A stretch of 64,000 nucleotides of DNA from positions 1 through 64,000 of the forward strand of contig JALHMT010000021.1 in assembly GCA_022843905.1 (NCBI GenBank), given 5' to 3'. The position numbers were made by a program, and so were the translations under genes. The DNA is from Rubrivivax sp. (GTDB taxonomy: Bacteria > Pseudomonadota > Gammaproteobacteria > Burkholderiales > Burkholderiaceae_C). This document shows positions 23,476-33,046 of the stretch, piece after piece (position 1 is the stretch's first letter; each line of letters opens with the position of its first letter). The notes under the pieces are model-generated. The model was not told where the DNA came from, ran no database searches, and was given only the letters and a program-made list of their open reading frames with translations.

Positions 23476-25470
23476 TCAGCGCGGCTGGCGGGCCAAGTCG
23501 GCCAGGGCCCGGGTGGAGGCCGACGGCGCCACCCCCGGCATGCGCTGCAGCGCCGCTTCACAGGCCGCATAGGTCTGCAGGGCCAGGGCCGTCTCGCCGC
23601 CCTGCAGCTGCGCCGCCATCAAGCCGCGGTACAACGGTTCGGCATGCGGATGCAGCGGCAGCACCCGTTCAATGAGCTGCGCCGCTGCCTGCCACTGGCC
23701 GGCGTCCAGCCACGCCTGCGCCTGCCGCTGCACCAGGTGCAGGTGGCGCTGTGCCAGCCGCTGGCGCTGCGCCAGCACCAGGCCGCCGAGGGTCTGGGCG
23801 CCCAGCAGCGGTGCTTCGTAGAGCGCGATGGCTTCGGCGGCGGCGGCGCGGGCCTCTTCGGCGCCCGCCCCCCCGGCATCGGCAGCCTCGGCACGTGCGC
23901 AGCGCGCCTCGAAGGCAGCCACGTCGGTCCAGACGATCTGCGCATCCAGCACCAGATGGCCGTCCACCCAGCGCACCGCGTCGGGCAGGTCCAGCAGCTT
24001 GCGCAGGCGCGACAGGGCCATGTCCAGCGAGGCGCGCGGGGCTTCGGCTTCGAGTGACGGCCACAGCTCGTCCATCGCGGTATCGGCGGACAGGGGCTGA
24101 CCGCCCTGGGCGGTCAGCAGCGCCAGCAGTTCGAGCGGCTTGCGCTGCGCCTTGCCCGTGGTGCCCAGCGGCAGGCCGTCGCGTTCCAGGCGCAAGGGGC
24201 CCAGTGCCCGCACGCGCAGGCGCCAGGGCCAGGCACTGCGGTGCCGGTCGGGTGGCACCAGCCGGCGCGCACGCACCATGCCCGAGACGAACTCGGTTTC
24301 CACCTCGGCGTCGAGCCCGGTCTGCGCCAGCCAGGCGGCCCAGGCCGGAAAGTTCAGCAGCAGTCGCTGCCACTTCTGCGCCGCTGCCATGCGTATGGCC
24401 TGCAGGGCCAGCGCGCGGGCGTGCGGGTCGTGCTGCGTCCAGGCACGCGCCGCGCGCAGTGCCATGGCGATGGTCTGCGCCATGGCGGCCTGCCCGCCGG
24501 TCTGGTGCGCTGCCAGCTGCTGCAGCTGGGCTTCGGCCTCGTCCCAGCGCTGCAGCCCGGCCAGGGCGTAGGCGCGCATCTCCAGGTAGAGCCCGCGGTC
24601 ACGCAGCGGGACCTCCACGTCGTCGCACAGCGACAGCACCAGGTCGAGCTTGTCCAGTGCCGCACCGTGTTGCATGCGCCGCATGAGCACCGTGGCCTGC
24701 CAGAACAGACCGCGCAGGGCCAGCCCGGGCCGCACCTGCAGGCGCAGCCTGTCCATCGTGGCGTACAGGCGGTCCTGCGCGGTGCTGTCGTTGTCGCGCA
24801 GCGCCACGCGCATTTCCGATACCGCCAGGCCCCAGGTCAGGGCGGGGGCGGAATGGGCCTCGACCAGCTCACGCGCCTGGCGGCGGAGTTCCAGTGCCGC
24901 GGCAGGCTGGCCCCAGTAGTCGAGGCAGTACTCGAGCAACAGCATCCAGCGCAGCCGCCAGGGCGGCGAATGCGCCGGCGCGGGCGCGCGACCGGCGCTT
25001 TCGGCGACCAGCAGGGCCACGCGCTCGCAGCGTTGCTCGTCGTCGTTGAGCCCGTGATAGTCATACAGCGCCTTGGCCAGCATCAGCTGCTCGTCGCCCG
25101 CGGGCCAGAGGCCGGCGCGCAGGGCTTCGAACAGGCGCGCCGCGGCTTCGCGGGCCCCGGGCGCGTCGAGCGCCACATCGTGCGTCAGGCTGGGCAGCTG
25201 CACGCGGGCGCCGTCGATGCGCAGGCGGTCGATGTCGCGCTGCAGCGCTGGCGCGGCCTGCTCGCCGGCCGCAAAGCGGTGGACCCAGGACTGCAGCCCG
25301 CGAAAGTCCGCGAAGTCGGCGCCGTGGCCCAACAGCGCCGCGGCCGACAACAGCCAGCGCGTGGCGTCGTCGCCGGCCGCCGCCTTCCAGGCGGCGTCCA
25401 GGGCCTGGCCCGCGCCGGCGTTGTCGTGCAGCATGGCTGCGAAGCCGGCGTCGACCGCTTCGCAGTCCAT
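23476..25470 (-). CDS. BTAD/SARP-type transcriptional regulator with TPR-like N-terminus
   Basis: A 664-residue regulator. The first ~420 residues are helical TPR-like repeats, rich in Ala/Leu/Arg. From ~425 an OmpR-type winged helix starts (VRALGPLRLERDGLPL, RKPLELLALLTAQGG, MALSRLRKLLDLP), followed by a bacterial transcriptional activator domain (~515-660; QRQRLAQRHLHLVQRQAQAW, VLPLHPHAEPLYRGLM). This C-terminal order is that of SARP/BTAD activators. Target genes are unknown; its neighbours are a PEP-CTERM gene (convergent, 5 bp apart) and an exported protein. Confidence 0.85.
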   Translation of the reverse strand: MDCEAVDAGFAAMLHDNAGAGQALDAAWKAAAGDDATRWLLSAAALLGHGADFADFRGLQSWVHRFAAGEQAAPALQRDIDRLRIDGARVQLPSLTHDVALDAPGAREAAARLFEALRAGLWPAGDEQLMLAKALYDYHGLNDDEQRCERVALLVAESAGRAPAPAHSPPWRLRWMLLLEYCLDYWGQPAAALELRRQARELVEAHSAPALTWGLAVSEMRVALRDNDSTAQDRLYATMDRLRLQVRPGLALRGLFWQATVLMRRMQHGAALDKLDLVLSLCDDVEVPLRDRGLYLEMRAYALAGLQRWDEAEAQLQQLAAHQTGGQAAMAQTIAMALRAARAWTQHDPHARALALQAIRMAAAQKWQRLLLNFPAWAAWLAQTGLDAEVETEFVSGMVRARRLVPPDRHRSAWPWRLRVRALGPLRLERDGLPLGTTGKAQRKPLELLALLTAQGGQPLSADTAMDELWPSLEAEAPRASLDMALSRLRKLLDLPDAVRWVDGHLVLDAQIVWTDVAAFEARCARAEAADAGGAGAEEARAAAAEAIALYEAPLLGAQTLGGLVLAQRQRLAQRHLHLVQRQAQAWLDAGQWQAAAQLIERVLPLHPHAEPLYRGLMAAQLQGGETALALQTYAACEAALQRMPGVAPSASTRALADLARQPR

Positions 25471-25541
25471 CAGCGTCCCTCGGTGCGTGTCCCTTGTTCT
25501 GCTCGCAGTTTACGGGGCGCCGCGACCGGGGCCGGCTGCGA

Positions 25542-26111
25542 TCACTTCGGGCTGTATTCCAGCGACGAGTGGTGCACCACGATGCGCAGCTTGCCGGCGT
25601 CGTCCTTGACGAACTTCCAGGTCTTGTCGACGGTGGTGACCTTGCCGTCCTTGCCGGTGATGTTCACCTTGCCCATGGTGGTGGCGCTGTCGCCGGCCAG
25701 GAAGATGGCGGCGTTGGCCACTTCGCACTTGGTCCAGCCCTTCAGGGCGAAGCCGGTGTCCTTGGGGAAAGCGGTGTCGCCGCCGACGAAGTAGGCCAGC
25801 GCGCCGGCGCGCGTGGTGCGGAAGGTCTGCGGGTTGACGGTCAGCGTGGGCTTGAACAGCACGCCGCCCATCTGGTAGCCGTAGGCGGCGTCGATCACCT
25901 TCTCTGCCAGCGCCTTGGCGGCGGCCTGGCCGCTCTTGTCGCCCGTGGTGGAGATGTCCACCAGGGCCTTGCACCAGGCCTGCTGTGCGGCCAGCACTTC
26001 GGCTTCGCCGATGGCCTGGTTGACGACGACGCTCTTGGCAGCGGCGGGCAGGGCGGCAGCGGCGAGTGCCAGGGCGGCCAGGGTGTGGATGGCGGTCATG
26101 CGGGTCTTCAT
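25542..26111 (-). CDS. exported SnoaL/NTF2-like protein
   Basis: A 189-residue exported protein: signal peptide (IHTLAALALAAAALPAAAKS), then a domain with AQQAWCKALVDIS, TTMGKVNITGKDGKVTTVDK and TWKFVKDDAGKLRIVVHHSS, the strand-rich end of SnoaL-like (calcium/calmodulin kinase association-type) domains. Similar exported proteins have sometimes been labelled phosphoribosyl-AMP cyclohydrolase, which the sequence does not support. It is divergent from the two-component operon; the direct repeat at 26216-26253 lies between them, so the response regulator may control it. Confidence 0.75.
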   Translation of the reverse strand: MKTRMTAIHTLAALALAAAALPAAAKSVVVNQAIGEAEVLAAQQAWCKALVDISTTGDKSGQAAAKALAEKVIDAAYGYQMGGVLFKPTLTVNPQTFRTTRAGALAYFVGGDTAFPKDTGFALKGWTKCEVANAAIFLAGDSATTMGKVNITGKDGKVTTVDKTWKFVKDDAGKLRIVVHHSSLEYSPK

Positions 26112-26215
26112 GCGGATCTCCGATCGAAGCAGGGTGCTTGGTTTGATGGCTGGCCGGTGTCGACGGGTGTCGTCTCCGGCACGAGACGTATTTCACGCCG
26201 CGGCGATGCACGGCG

Positions 26216-26253
26216 GCTGAACCCTGCATGAGCAGGTGCTGAACCTCTCATGA
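26216..26253. promoter_or_regulatory. direct repeat, probable response-regulator binding site
   Basis: gctgaaccctgcatga (26216-26231) and gctgaacctctcatga (26238-26253) share 13 of 16 bases and are 22 bp apart start to start, two DNA turns, as expected for tandem binding by an OmpR-family dimer. The site sits between the divergent exported-protein gene and the histidine kinase gene, 51 bp before the kinase start. A weaker half unit (atgaac) follows at 26261. Confidence 0.6.
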
Positions 26254-26303
26254 ACGCCAGATGAACGGCCCGGGCCCAGCGTCCGCGAAGACACAATCCG
26301 GCC

Positions 26304-27932
26304 ATGTTTCGCCGTCGCCTGACCCTGTCGCTGACCCTGCTGGCCACCGCCGCCGTGATCGAGGGCTTGGGCGCCGCTGCCGCATTGAGCGTGGCCGAAC
26401 GGCAGGTGCAGCGTGGTCGCGTGGCCAGCGACATCCACACCGGCTTCGTCGAGCTGTCGGCCACCAAGCAGCGGCTGCGCACCTGGGTGGCGCAGCGCCA
26501 GCAGGGAGCGGGCGCCGACCCCTCGGTGCGCGAGACCTTGCACAACGACATGCGGCGCACCATCGAGCGGCTGCAGGCGCTTTCTTCGGAGGCCATCGAA
26601 CTCGACGGCTCGGCCGCCACGCGAAGCGAGCACCTGCGGCGGCAGGACGCGCTGGCGGTGTTGTCGGCCAGCGTCGGCGACCTGAAGCGCGCCGTCGACG
26701 AAGCCGAGCCGCTGGAAGCGGGGGTCGACGCGCAACAGGCCTGGGTGGCCTTGTCAGGCGTGTTCGACCGCTCCCAGGGGCGCGATGTGCGCCAGCTCAT
26801 CGCCGACAGCCTGGCGCGCGAAGCTGCCGCGGTGGTGCGCGAACGTGCCGCCGCCGATGTGTCGCTGGCCTGGATGCGCGGCTTCTGGCTGGCCATGGCC
26901 ACCACGCTGGCCCTGCTGGCCATGGGCGCCGCGTGGCACTTCGCGCGCGCGCTGCGCCGGCCGCTGGACCATCTGAACGAAGGCGCACGCGCCTTGCAGC
27001 AGGGGCAGTTGCAGCACCGCATTCCGCTGGACGGTGCCGACGAGTTCTCGGCCGTGGCACGCAGCATGAACACGCTGGCCGCCGAGCTCGAGGTGCACCG
27101 CGCGCGCGAGGTCGAACAGCGCCACGAACTCGAAGCGCAGGTGGCTGCGCGCACGGCCGAGCTGCAGCAGGCACTGGACGCCCTGCGCCAAGCCGACGCC
27201 CGGCGGCGCCAGCTCTTCGCCGACATCAGCCACGAGCTGCGCACGCCCACCACCGCCATCCGTGGCGAGGCCGAGATCACGCTGCGCGGTGCCGACCGTC
27301 CCGCCGACGACTACAAGGCCGCGCTGCGCCGCATCGTCGACACCTCGGGACAACTGGCTGCGGTGATCAACGACCTGCTGACCATGGCGCGCAGCGACAT
27401 CGACGCGCTGTCGCTCGTCAGGCAGCCGCTCGACCTGGCGGAGCCCGCCCGCGACGCCCTGGTGCAGGCCTCGGCCCTGGCCGCGGTGCGTGGCGTGAGC
27501 CTGCAGGCCGATGCCGTGGAGACGGGCCGCTGCTTCGTGCTGGGAGACGGGCAGCGGCTGCGCCAGTTGCTGCTGATCCTGCTGGACAACGCGGTTCGGT
27601 ACTCACCGCCGGGCAGCACGGTGAAGCTTCGCCTGCACGCCGACGCTGTCGACGACCACGGCTGGTGCATCGAAATCCGTGACGACGGCATCGGCATCCC
27701 GGCGCACGAACTGCCGCAGGTCTTCGACCGCCATTTCCGCGGCCACGAGGCGCGCCGCCAGCGCCCCGACGGCAGTGGCCTGGGCCTGACCATCGCGCAG
27801 GCCCTGGCGCGGGCCCACGGCGGCCGCATCGACCTGACCAGCGCGCCCGGGCAGGGCACCACGGCGCGGCTGAGCCTGCCGGCCTGCGACGCTCCGCCGC
27901 GCGCACGGCCGGGCCAGGAGATGGCGGCATGA
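26304..27932 (+). CDS. sensor histidine kinase (HAMP, HisKA, HATPase)
   Basis: A 542-residue inner-membrane kinase: TM1 (~8-29), a helical periplasmic domain (~30-190), TM2 (~193-213, FWLAMATTLALLAMGAAWHF), HAMP (~214-266), coiled coil, HisKA with phospho-acceptor His310 (DISHELRTP), and a HATPase with the N box (LLDNAVRYSPPG), DDGIGIP and GSGLGLTIAQAL. It responds to an unknown periplasmic signal and phosphorylates the response regulator, whose gene overlaps it by four bases (ATGA). Confidence 0.93.
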   Translation: MFRRRLTLSLTLLATAAVIEGLGAAAALSVAERQVQRGRVASDIHTGFVELSATKQRLRTWVAQRQQGAGADPSVRETLHNDMRRTIERLQALSSEAIELDGSAATRSEHLRRQDALAVLSASVGDLKRAVDEAEPLEAGVDAQQAWVALSGVFDRSQGRDVRQLIADSLAREAAAVVRERAAADVSLAWMRGFWLAMATTLALLAMGAAWHFARALRRPLDHLNEGARALQQGQLQHRIPLDGADEFSAVARSMNTLAAELEVHRAREVEQRHELEAQVAARTAELQQALDALRQADARRRQLFADISHELRTPTTAIRGEAEITLRGADRPADDYKAALRRIVDTSGQLAAVINDLLTMARSDIDALSLVRQPLDLAEPARDALVQASALAAVRGVSLQADAVETGRCFVLGDGQRLRQLLLILLDNAVRYSPPGSTVKLRLHADAVDDHGWCIEIRDDGIGIPAHELPQVFDRHFRGHEARRQRPDGSGLGLTIAQALARAHGGRIDLTSAPGQGTTARLSLPACDAPPRARPGQEMAA

Positions 27933-28639
27933 ACATCCTCATCGTCGAGGACGATGACCGCATCGCCGACTTCCTGTGCCGCGGCCTGCGCGCCGAAGGC
28001 CACCGCGTGCAGCGTGCCGCTGACGGCCCGTCCGGCCTCGCGCTGGCCCAGGACGCCGCGCGCGATGCGCAGGCCGGCGGCGACACCACGGTGCTGGTGC
28101 TGGACCTCATGCTGCCCGGCCTGAGCGGGCTGGAGATCTGCCAGACGCTGCGCACCGCGCAGGTGGCGCTGCCCATCCTGATGCTCACGGCGCAGGGTTC
28201 GCTGGAAGACCGGGTGGCCGGCCTGCGCCTGGGTGCCGACGACTACCTTTGCAAGCCCTTCGAGTTCGACGAACTGCTGGCCCGGCTGGAAGCGCTGGCG
28301 CGTCGAGGCCGCGAGTTCCGGCCCCGAGCCTCGCAGCGCCTGGTGGTGGCCGACCTGGAGCTGGACCGCGAACGCATGCAGGCCAGCCGCGGCGGCCGCC
28401 CGCTGCAGCTGACGGCGCGCGAACTGGCCCTGCTCGAGCTCTTGATGAGCGCGCCGGGCCGCATGTTCAGCCGCGAACGCATCCTGGCCAACGTGTGGGG
28501 CACGAACGAAGACCCGCTGACCAACATCGTCGATGTCTACATCCGCCGCCTGCGCGCGCGCATCGACATCGACGGGCTGCCGCCCCTGATACACACGGCG
28601 CGCGGGCTGGGATACCGGCTGGAGGCGCTGGAGGGATGA
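27929..28639 (+). CDS. OmpR-family response regulator
   Basis: A 236-residue regulator: receiver domain with acidic pair (VEDDDRIADF), phospho-acceptor Asp59 (LVLDLMLPG), Thr/Ala switch (MLTAQG) and Lys (CKPFEF), then an OmpR winged helix (LTARELALLELL, IVDVYIRRLRARI, HTARGLGYRL). Translation is coupled to the kinase by an ATGA overlap. Probable binding site: the direct repeat at 26216-26253. Confidence 0.93.
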   Translation: MNILIVEDDDRIADFLCRGLRAEGHRVQRAADGPSGLALAQDAARDAQAGGDTTVLVLDLMLPGLSGLEICQTLRTAQVALPILMLTAQGSLEDRVAGLRLGADDYLCKPFEFDELLARLEALARRGREFRPRASQRLVVADLELDRERMQASRGGRPLQLTARELALLELLMSAPGRMFSRERILANVWGTNEDPLTNIVDVYIRRLRARIDIDGLPPLIHTARGLGYRLEALEG

Positions 28640-28663
28640 AGGGCGACGGCGCCCCGCACTGCC

Positions 28664-29800
28664 CTACAGCGGCGCGTTGTTGATCGTGGCGTTGCGCAGG
28701 TCTGCGTTGGCCAGACCGCCGCCGGCGCTGATGCGCACGGGGATTCCCGTGCCCACGTGGTACCAGAGCGTGGTGAGTCCGGCCGAGGCGCTTTGCTCGG
28801 TGTAGCGGCAGGTGTCGTACGAGCGGGGGCCCACGACGATCGACTCGCGGGTGACGAAGGTGATGGTCTTGGTCTCCGAGAAGCGCATCGGCGTGCCCGG
28901 TGGCTGGATCGGGGTCTCCAGGCCGCTAGTGGTGCGAACGAAGCTGGCACCGCGCGCCAGCGTGAACTCGCTGTTCAGGTAGGGCGGGTCGAAGACCGAG
29001 CGCGTGGAGCGGGTGAAGCCCTGCGACGTGGTGGTCTCTTCGTCGCCCACGGTGCGCACCAGGCCGCCGCCCGCGTCCTGCAGGAAGAAGCGGGTAGTGG
29101 TGGTCGAGTTGCCCAGTGCCGGCGAGGACGTGGTCATCGTCGTCGTCAGCAGGGTGGTGTTCTGGTTGGCGAAGACGGCTGCGCCGCCGACCTCGATGTC
29201 CAGCACCTGGGTGCCGGTGACCGCGCCGCTGTAGACGTACTCGGCGCGCATGCGCGTGCCGGCCACCAGGGACTGCGTCGTCAACGGCTGGCATTCGTTG
29301 AGGTTGCTGCCGGGCTGCACCACGGGCCCGCAACTGTTGGGGTAGACGCTGCAGCGGTCGGCCCGGATCTGCGTCTCGAACGCCGACAGGCTGCCCAGCG
29401 GAATCAGCAGGTTGCCCGTGAACGGGCCCAGCCCGTAGATGTCGCCGTTCGCCGTGATGCCCAGGTAGTTGCCGGTCGAGTAGGCGCGCACGGTGTAGGG
29501 AACGCCCAGATGCACGATCTGGACGCTGGCGGGGCCGCGAGGGAAGAGTTCGGGGAACTTCCATTCGGCCCAGTCGAACGCTGCGTTGGCGTCGACGGGA
29601 TCGTTGGGCCCGAGGGCCAGGGCCATCCGGCGTGGCTCCGCACGGGCGTGCCGCATGTCGGTCAGCGGGGCAGGGCTGGCCAGGGGGGGCGACCTGGCAC
29701 CGTGTGCCGCGTCGGGGGCGTCTTCGATGCCGCCGCCGCAGGCCACCAGCATCTGCAGGACACAAGCACCGGCCACCGGCCGCAAAGACGAAACTTGCAT
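28664..29800 (-). CDS. lipoprotein, Burkholderiales-type repeat/anchor domain
   Basis: A 378-residue exported protein. The signal ends in a lipobox (VLQMLVACGGG), predicting an outer-membrane lipoprotein. After a disordered stretch comes FDWAEWKFPELFPRG with VRAYSTGNYLGITANGDIYG, a domain common in Burkholderiales exported proteins (WAExxxPxLFP ... YxxTxNYxG). The C-terminal half is Thr-rich beta structure (TTTMTTSSPALGNSTTTTRF). Function unknown. It ends 24 bp from the convergent response regulator gene. Confidence 0.75.
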   Translation of the reverse strand: MQVSSLRPVAGACVLQMLVACGGGIEDAPDAAHGARSPPLASPAPLTDMRHARAEPRRMALALGPNDPVDANAAFDWAEWKFPELFPRGPASVQIVHLGVPYTVRAYSTGNYLGITANGDIYGLGPFTGNLLIPLGSLSAFETQIRADRCSVYPNSCGPVVQPGSNLNECQPLTTQSLVAGTRMRAEYVYSGAVTGTQVLDIEVGGAAVFANQNTTLLTTTMTTSSPALGNSTTTTRFFLQDAGGGLVRTVGDEETTTSQGFTRSTRSVFDPPYLNSEFTLARGASFVRTTSGLETPIQPPGTPMRFSETKTITFVTRESIVVGPRSYDTCRYTEQSASAGLTTLWYHVGTGIPVRISAGGGLANADLRNATINNAPL

Positions 29801-29932
29801 CTCGACGCCCTCCCTGAGCACCTGAAAGCCGGAATCGACGTTCCGTCGAGGAATGATGGTGCGGCCGGCCAGGTGCGTCAAGCCGGACCGCCCCGCGCTG
29901 CCGCGTCGCCGCCGTAGTACAACGGCCGGGCC

Positions 29933-30865
29933 ATGGTCCGCGTCCGCCGTTCCTCCCTTCACGCCACCGCGTACCTCTATTTCGAGACCGTGGCCCGGCT
30001 CGGTTCCGTGCGCAAGGCGGCGGCCGAGCTGCACGTGGTGCCGTCGGCCGTCAGCTACCAGATCACGCAGCTCGAGGCCGAGCTGAACGTGCCGCTGTTC
30101 CACCGCGTGTCGCGCGGGGTGCAGCTCACCAGCGCCGGCGAGACCTTGCTCTACCACGTGCGCCGCGCGGCGGCCGAGGTGGAGCGCGGGCGCGACTTCG
30201 TGCAGAGCCTCAGCGGGCAGCTCGCCGGCCGCTGCGGCCTGGCCTGCGTCGAAGGCGTGGCGGTGGGGCCGGTGGTGACGGCACTGGTGTCGTTCTGGGA
30301 ACGCTGGCCGGGCATCCGCGTGGGCGTGACCATGGGCAGTTCGCTGCGCGTCTTCGACGCTGTCGACCGCGGCGAGGCCGACCTGGGCCTGGCCTATGCC
30401 ACCGCCGATTCACCACGCGTGAAGGAGCTGGCCCGCGCCGAGCTGGCGCTGGGTGCGATCTTCCGCGCCGACCACCCGCTGGCGCGCCGCAAGACGCTGC
30501 GCCTGCGCGAGCTGAAGGACGCCGGCCTGCCACTGCTGCTGCCCGACCCGTCCATCGGCGTGCGCGGCATGCTCGAACACGCGCTGGGCCGCGACGCGCT
30601 GCGCCTGATGCCGCGCCTGGAGACCAATTCGGTGCTGATGATGAGCCGCCTGGCCCTGGCCGGCGCCGGCGTGGCGGTGAAGACGCGCATCGGCGTGGAA
30701 CAGGAACTGCGCGAGGGCACGGCGGTGTTCGTGCCGCTGCCCGAGCTGGCCGACAAGTCGCAGCGCCTGCTGCTGTTCTGCCGCCACGACGGCCTGCTGT
30801 CGCCCGCCGGCGTGGCGCTGGCCGGTGCGCTGGGCGAGATGGTGGCCGCGCTGGCAGCCGCCTGA
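29933..30865 (+). CDS. LysR-family transcriptional regulator
   Basis: A 310-residue regulator: N-terminal winged HTH (YFETVARLGSVRKAAAELHV and VPSAVSYQITQLEAELNVPLFHR) followed by a substrate-binding domain. It precedes the MBL-fold and tctC genes on the same strand and probably controls them or the nearby Rieske oxygenase operon, using a carboxylate or aromatic inducer; this is inferred from position. Confidence 0.9.
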   Translation: MVRVRRSSLHATAYLYFETVARLGSVRKAAAELHVVPSAVSYQITQLEAELNVPLFHRVSRGVQLTSAGETLLYHVRRAAAEVERGRDFVQSLSGQLAGRCGLACVEGVAVGPVVTALVSFWERWPGIRVGVTMGSSLRVFDAVDRGEADLGLAYATADSPRVKELARAELALGAIFRADHPLARRKTLRLRELKDAGLPLLLPDPSIGVRGMLEHALGRDALRLMPRLETNSVLMMSRLALAGAGVAVKTRIGVEQELREGTAVFVPLPELADKSQRLLLFCRHDGLLSPAGVALAGALGEMVAALAAA

Positions 30866-30960
30866 GCGCCGCGAACGAGCGTTCTGTTCTTTCGAACACG
30901 CTGGACTGAACGTTCCGCTCGACGCGGTGGGGCGGCGCTGCACAAGATGCAGGCTCGCCA

Positions 30961-31935
30961 ATGCAGCCGGGGGCCTCGATGCCGACCTACGAATACCAGG
31001 GGGTGCACCTCGAAGCCCCGCCGGAAGAGCACCTGCACATCTGGCTGCTGGGCACGGGCAGCCCGTCGCTGTCGGTGTCTCGCCACGGCATCGCCACGCT
31101 CATCCGCGCCGGCGGCCGCTGGCTGCTGTTCGACACCGGGCGCGCCACGCTGCAGCGCATGTACGAATGCGGCATCCCCATTCCCGAGGTGACCGACATC
31201 TTCTACACGCACCTGCACTCCGACCACATCTGCGGCCTGCCCGACCTGTGGATGACGGGCTGGTTCGTGCTGCACCGCGCGCGGCCGCTGAAGCTCTACG
31301 GCCCCGAAGGCACGCAGCGCGCGGTGGACGGCCTGCGCGAGTTCCATCACTTCGACCTCAGCGTGCGCCGCAAGTACGAGACGGCCGAGCCGGCGGGCCA
31401 GGCCTTCCAGGTGGCCGAGTTCGGCGAAGGCGTGGTGTTCGACGAAGACGGCGTGCGCGTCACGGCCTTCCGCGTCGACCATGGCCCGGCCGTCACGCCG
31501 GCCTACGGCTTCAGCGTGGAGTGGAAGGGCCGCAAGGTGGTGTTGTCGGGCGACACCACGATCTGCGACGGCGTGCTGCAGCAGGCCGCCGGCTGCGACG
31601 TGCTGATCCACGAGATCGCCGGCGCCTCGCACCAGCAGCTCGCCGCCAACCAGATCACGCGCCGCATCCTGTCCATCCACACCAGCCCCGAGCAGATGAA
31701 CCAGATCTGCCGCCAGACGCAGCCGCGGCTGACCCTGCTCAATCACATCAGCCTGTGGCGCATCACGCAGTACGACGTGCTGCGCCGCGTGCGCGCCGGC
31801 TACGGCGGCGACGTGGAACTGGCGCTGGACCGCATGGAAGTGCTGGTGGGCGAGCACATCACCGTGCTGCCTCCCGGCCCGCCCAGGTCGGGCCAGGACC
31901 TGATCGTCGAAGACACCCACCGGAGCAATTCATGA
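30961..31935 (+). CDS. metallo-beta-lactamase-fold hydrolase (RNase Z-like group)
   Basis: A 324-residue MBL-fold protein: LLGTGSPSLSVSRHG, the metal motif THLHSDH, a later metal His in AFRVDHGPA, SGDTTICDG and the end motif LNHISLWR. It belongs to the RNase Z/arylsulfatase-like subgroup that also contains catabolic lactonases and esterases. The gene overlaps tctC by four bases (ATGA), so a role in breaking down the ligand of that binding protein is more likely than RNA processing. A second ATG at 30979 is a possible start. Confidence 0.85.
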   Translation: MQPGASMPTYEYQGVHLEAPPEEHLHIWLLGTGSPSLSVSRHGIATLIRAGGRWLLFDTGRATLQRMYECGIPIPEVTDIFYTHLHSDHICGLPDLWMTGWFVLHRARPLKLYGPEGTQRAVDGLREFHHFDLSVRRKYETAEPAGQAFQVAEFGEGVVFDEDGVRVTAFRVDHGPAVTPAYGFSVEWKGRKVVLSGDTTICDGVLQQAAGCDVLIHEIAGASHQQLAANQITRRILSIHTSPEQMNQICRQTQPRLTLLNHISLWRITQYDVLRRVRAGYGGDVELALDRMEVLVGEHITVLPPGPPRSGQDLIVEDTHRSNS

Positions 31936-32909
31936 CCTCACGCCTTCGCCTGCTGGCGACCTTCATCACCACGGGCCTGCTCGGCACGGCCATGCCCTGG
32001 GCCGCTGCGGCCGAGGCCTTTCCGACGCGGCCCATCAGCATCGTGGTGCCGGCCGGCGCGGGCGGTGCCGCCGACGTGCTGGCGCGTGCGCTGGCCGAGC
32101 ACATGGGTCCGTCGCTGAAGACCACCGTCACGGTGGAGAACAAGGGCGGGGCCGGCGGCATCATCGGCACCGAGGCGGTGGCCCGCGCCGCACCCGACGG
32201 GCACACGCTGCTGCTGTCGTCGAACACGCTGGTCATCACGCCCGCGCTTTACAAGACCTCTTACGACATCCACAAGGACCTGGCGCCCGTCGGCCTGGTG
32301 GCCTCGGCGCCCAACCTGCTGGTGGCCCACACCGAACTGAAGGTGTCGACGCTGCAGGCCCTGCTGGCCGAGGCGCGGCGCACGGCCGGCGGCCTCTTCT
32401 ACGGCTCGCCGGCGATCGGTTCGGCGGCGCAGCTCACGGTGGAACTGCTGGCGCAGACGGCCGGCGTGTCCTTCACCCACGTGCCCTTCAAGGGCCCGCA
32501 GCAGGCGCTGAGCGAAACGCTGGCCGGCCGCGTGCCGCTCACCATCTCGGGCGTCTCGAACGCGCTGCCGCACATCAAGGCCGGCAAGCTGGCACCGCTG
32601 GCCGTCACCGGTTCGAAGCGCTCGCCGCTGCTGCCCGAGGTGCCGACCTTTTCGGAAGCCGGCGTGAAGGGCGTGGACGTGACGCTGTGGTTCGCCCTGC
32701 TGGCCCCGGGCGGGACGCCGCCGGCGGTGCTGCAGCGGCTGAACACGGCGCTGAATGCGGCGCTGGCCTCGCCCGAGGTGGCCCGCGCGCTGCAGACGCA
32801 GGGCTTCGAGGCCCTGGGCGGGGACTCCGCGGCGCTGGCCCGGACGATGAAGGACGAAGAGGTGATCTACGCGAAGATCGTGAAGACGGCGGGCATCACG
32901 GTGAAGTGA
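31932..32909 (+). CDS. Bug/TctC-type periplasmic solute-binding protein
   Basis: A 325-residue TctC-family protein: signal peptide (LLATFITTGLLGTAMPWAAAA), FPTRPISIVVPAGAGGAAD, NKGGAGGIIG, PDGHTLLLSS and THVPFKGPQQALSE, the ligand-binding loops of this fold. It is translationally coupled to the MBL hydrolase. A carboxylate such as an aromatic acid is likely, given the dioxygenase genes 2.3 kb away, but the ligand cannot be read from the sequence. Confidence 0.9.
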   Translation: MTSRLRLLATFITTGLLGTAMPWAAAAEAFPTRPISIVVPAGAGGAADVLARALAEHMGPSLKTTVTVENKGGAGGIIGTEAVARAAPDGHTLLLSSNTLVITPALYKTSYDIHKDLAPVGLVASAPNLLVAHTELKVSTLQALLAEARRTAGGLFYGSPAIGSAAQLTVELLAQTAGVSFTHVPFKGPQQALSETLAGRVPLTISGVSNALPHIKAGKLAPLAVTGSKRSPLLPEVPTFSEAGVKGVDVTLWFALLAPGGTPPAVLQRLNTALNAALASPEVARALQTQGFEALGGDSAALARTMKDEEVIYAKIVKTAGITVK

Positions 32910-33046
32910 GGGCGGACCGCAGGTACCCCCGGCCTGCGGCTCGGCCTGCTTTCCCGGAGCGCTCCAGCGGCGAAGCTTCCAGGCCGCCACTGCCGAGTTG
33001 GGCCTGGCCGACCCGCTGACCACCTTCGTTGGCAGCGACTCGGCCG

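Noticed and set aside
22288..24057. Long plus-strand frame spanning the PEP-CTERM lectin and the antisense of the BTAD regulator
   Set aside because: It is out of frame with the lectin gene and antisense to a well-supported regulator; composition is Arg/Gly/Ala noise.
25542..26111. Phosphoribosyl-AMP cyclohydrolase
   Set aside because: Some similar proteins carry this name, but there is a signal peptide and no HisI metal-binding motif; a SnoaL-like exported protein fits better.
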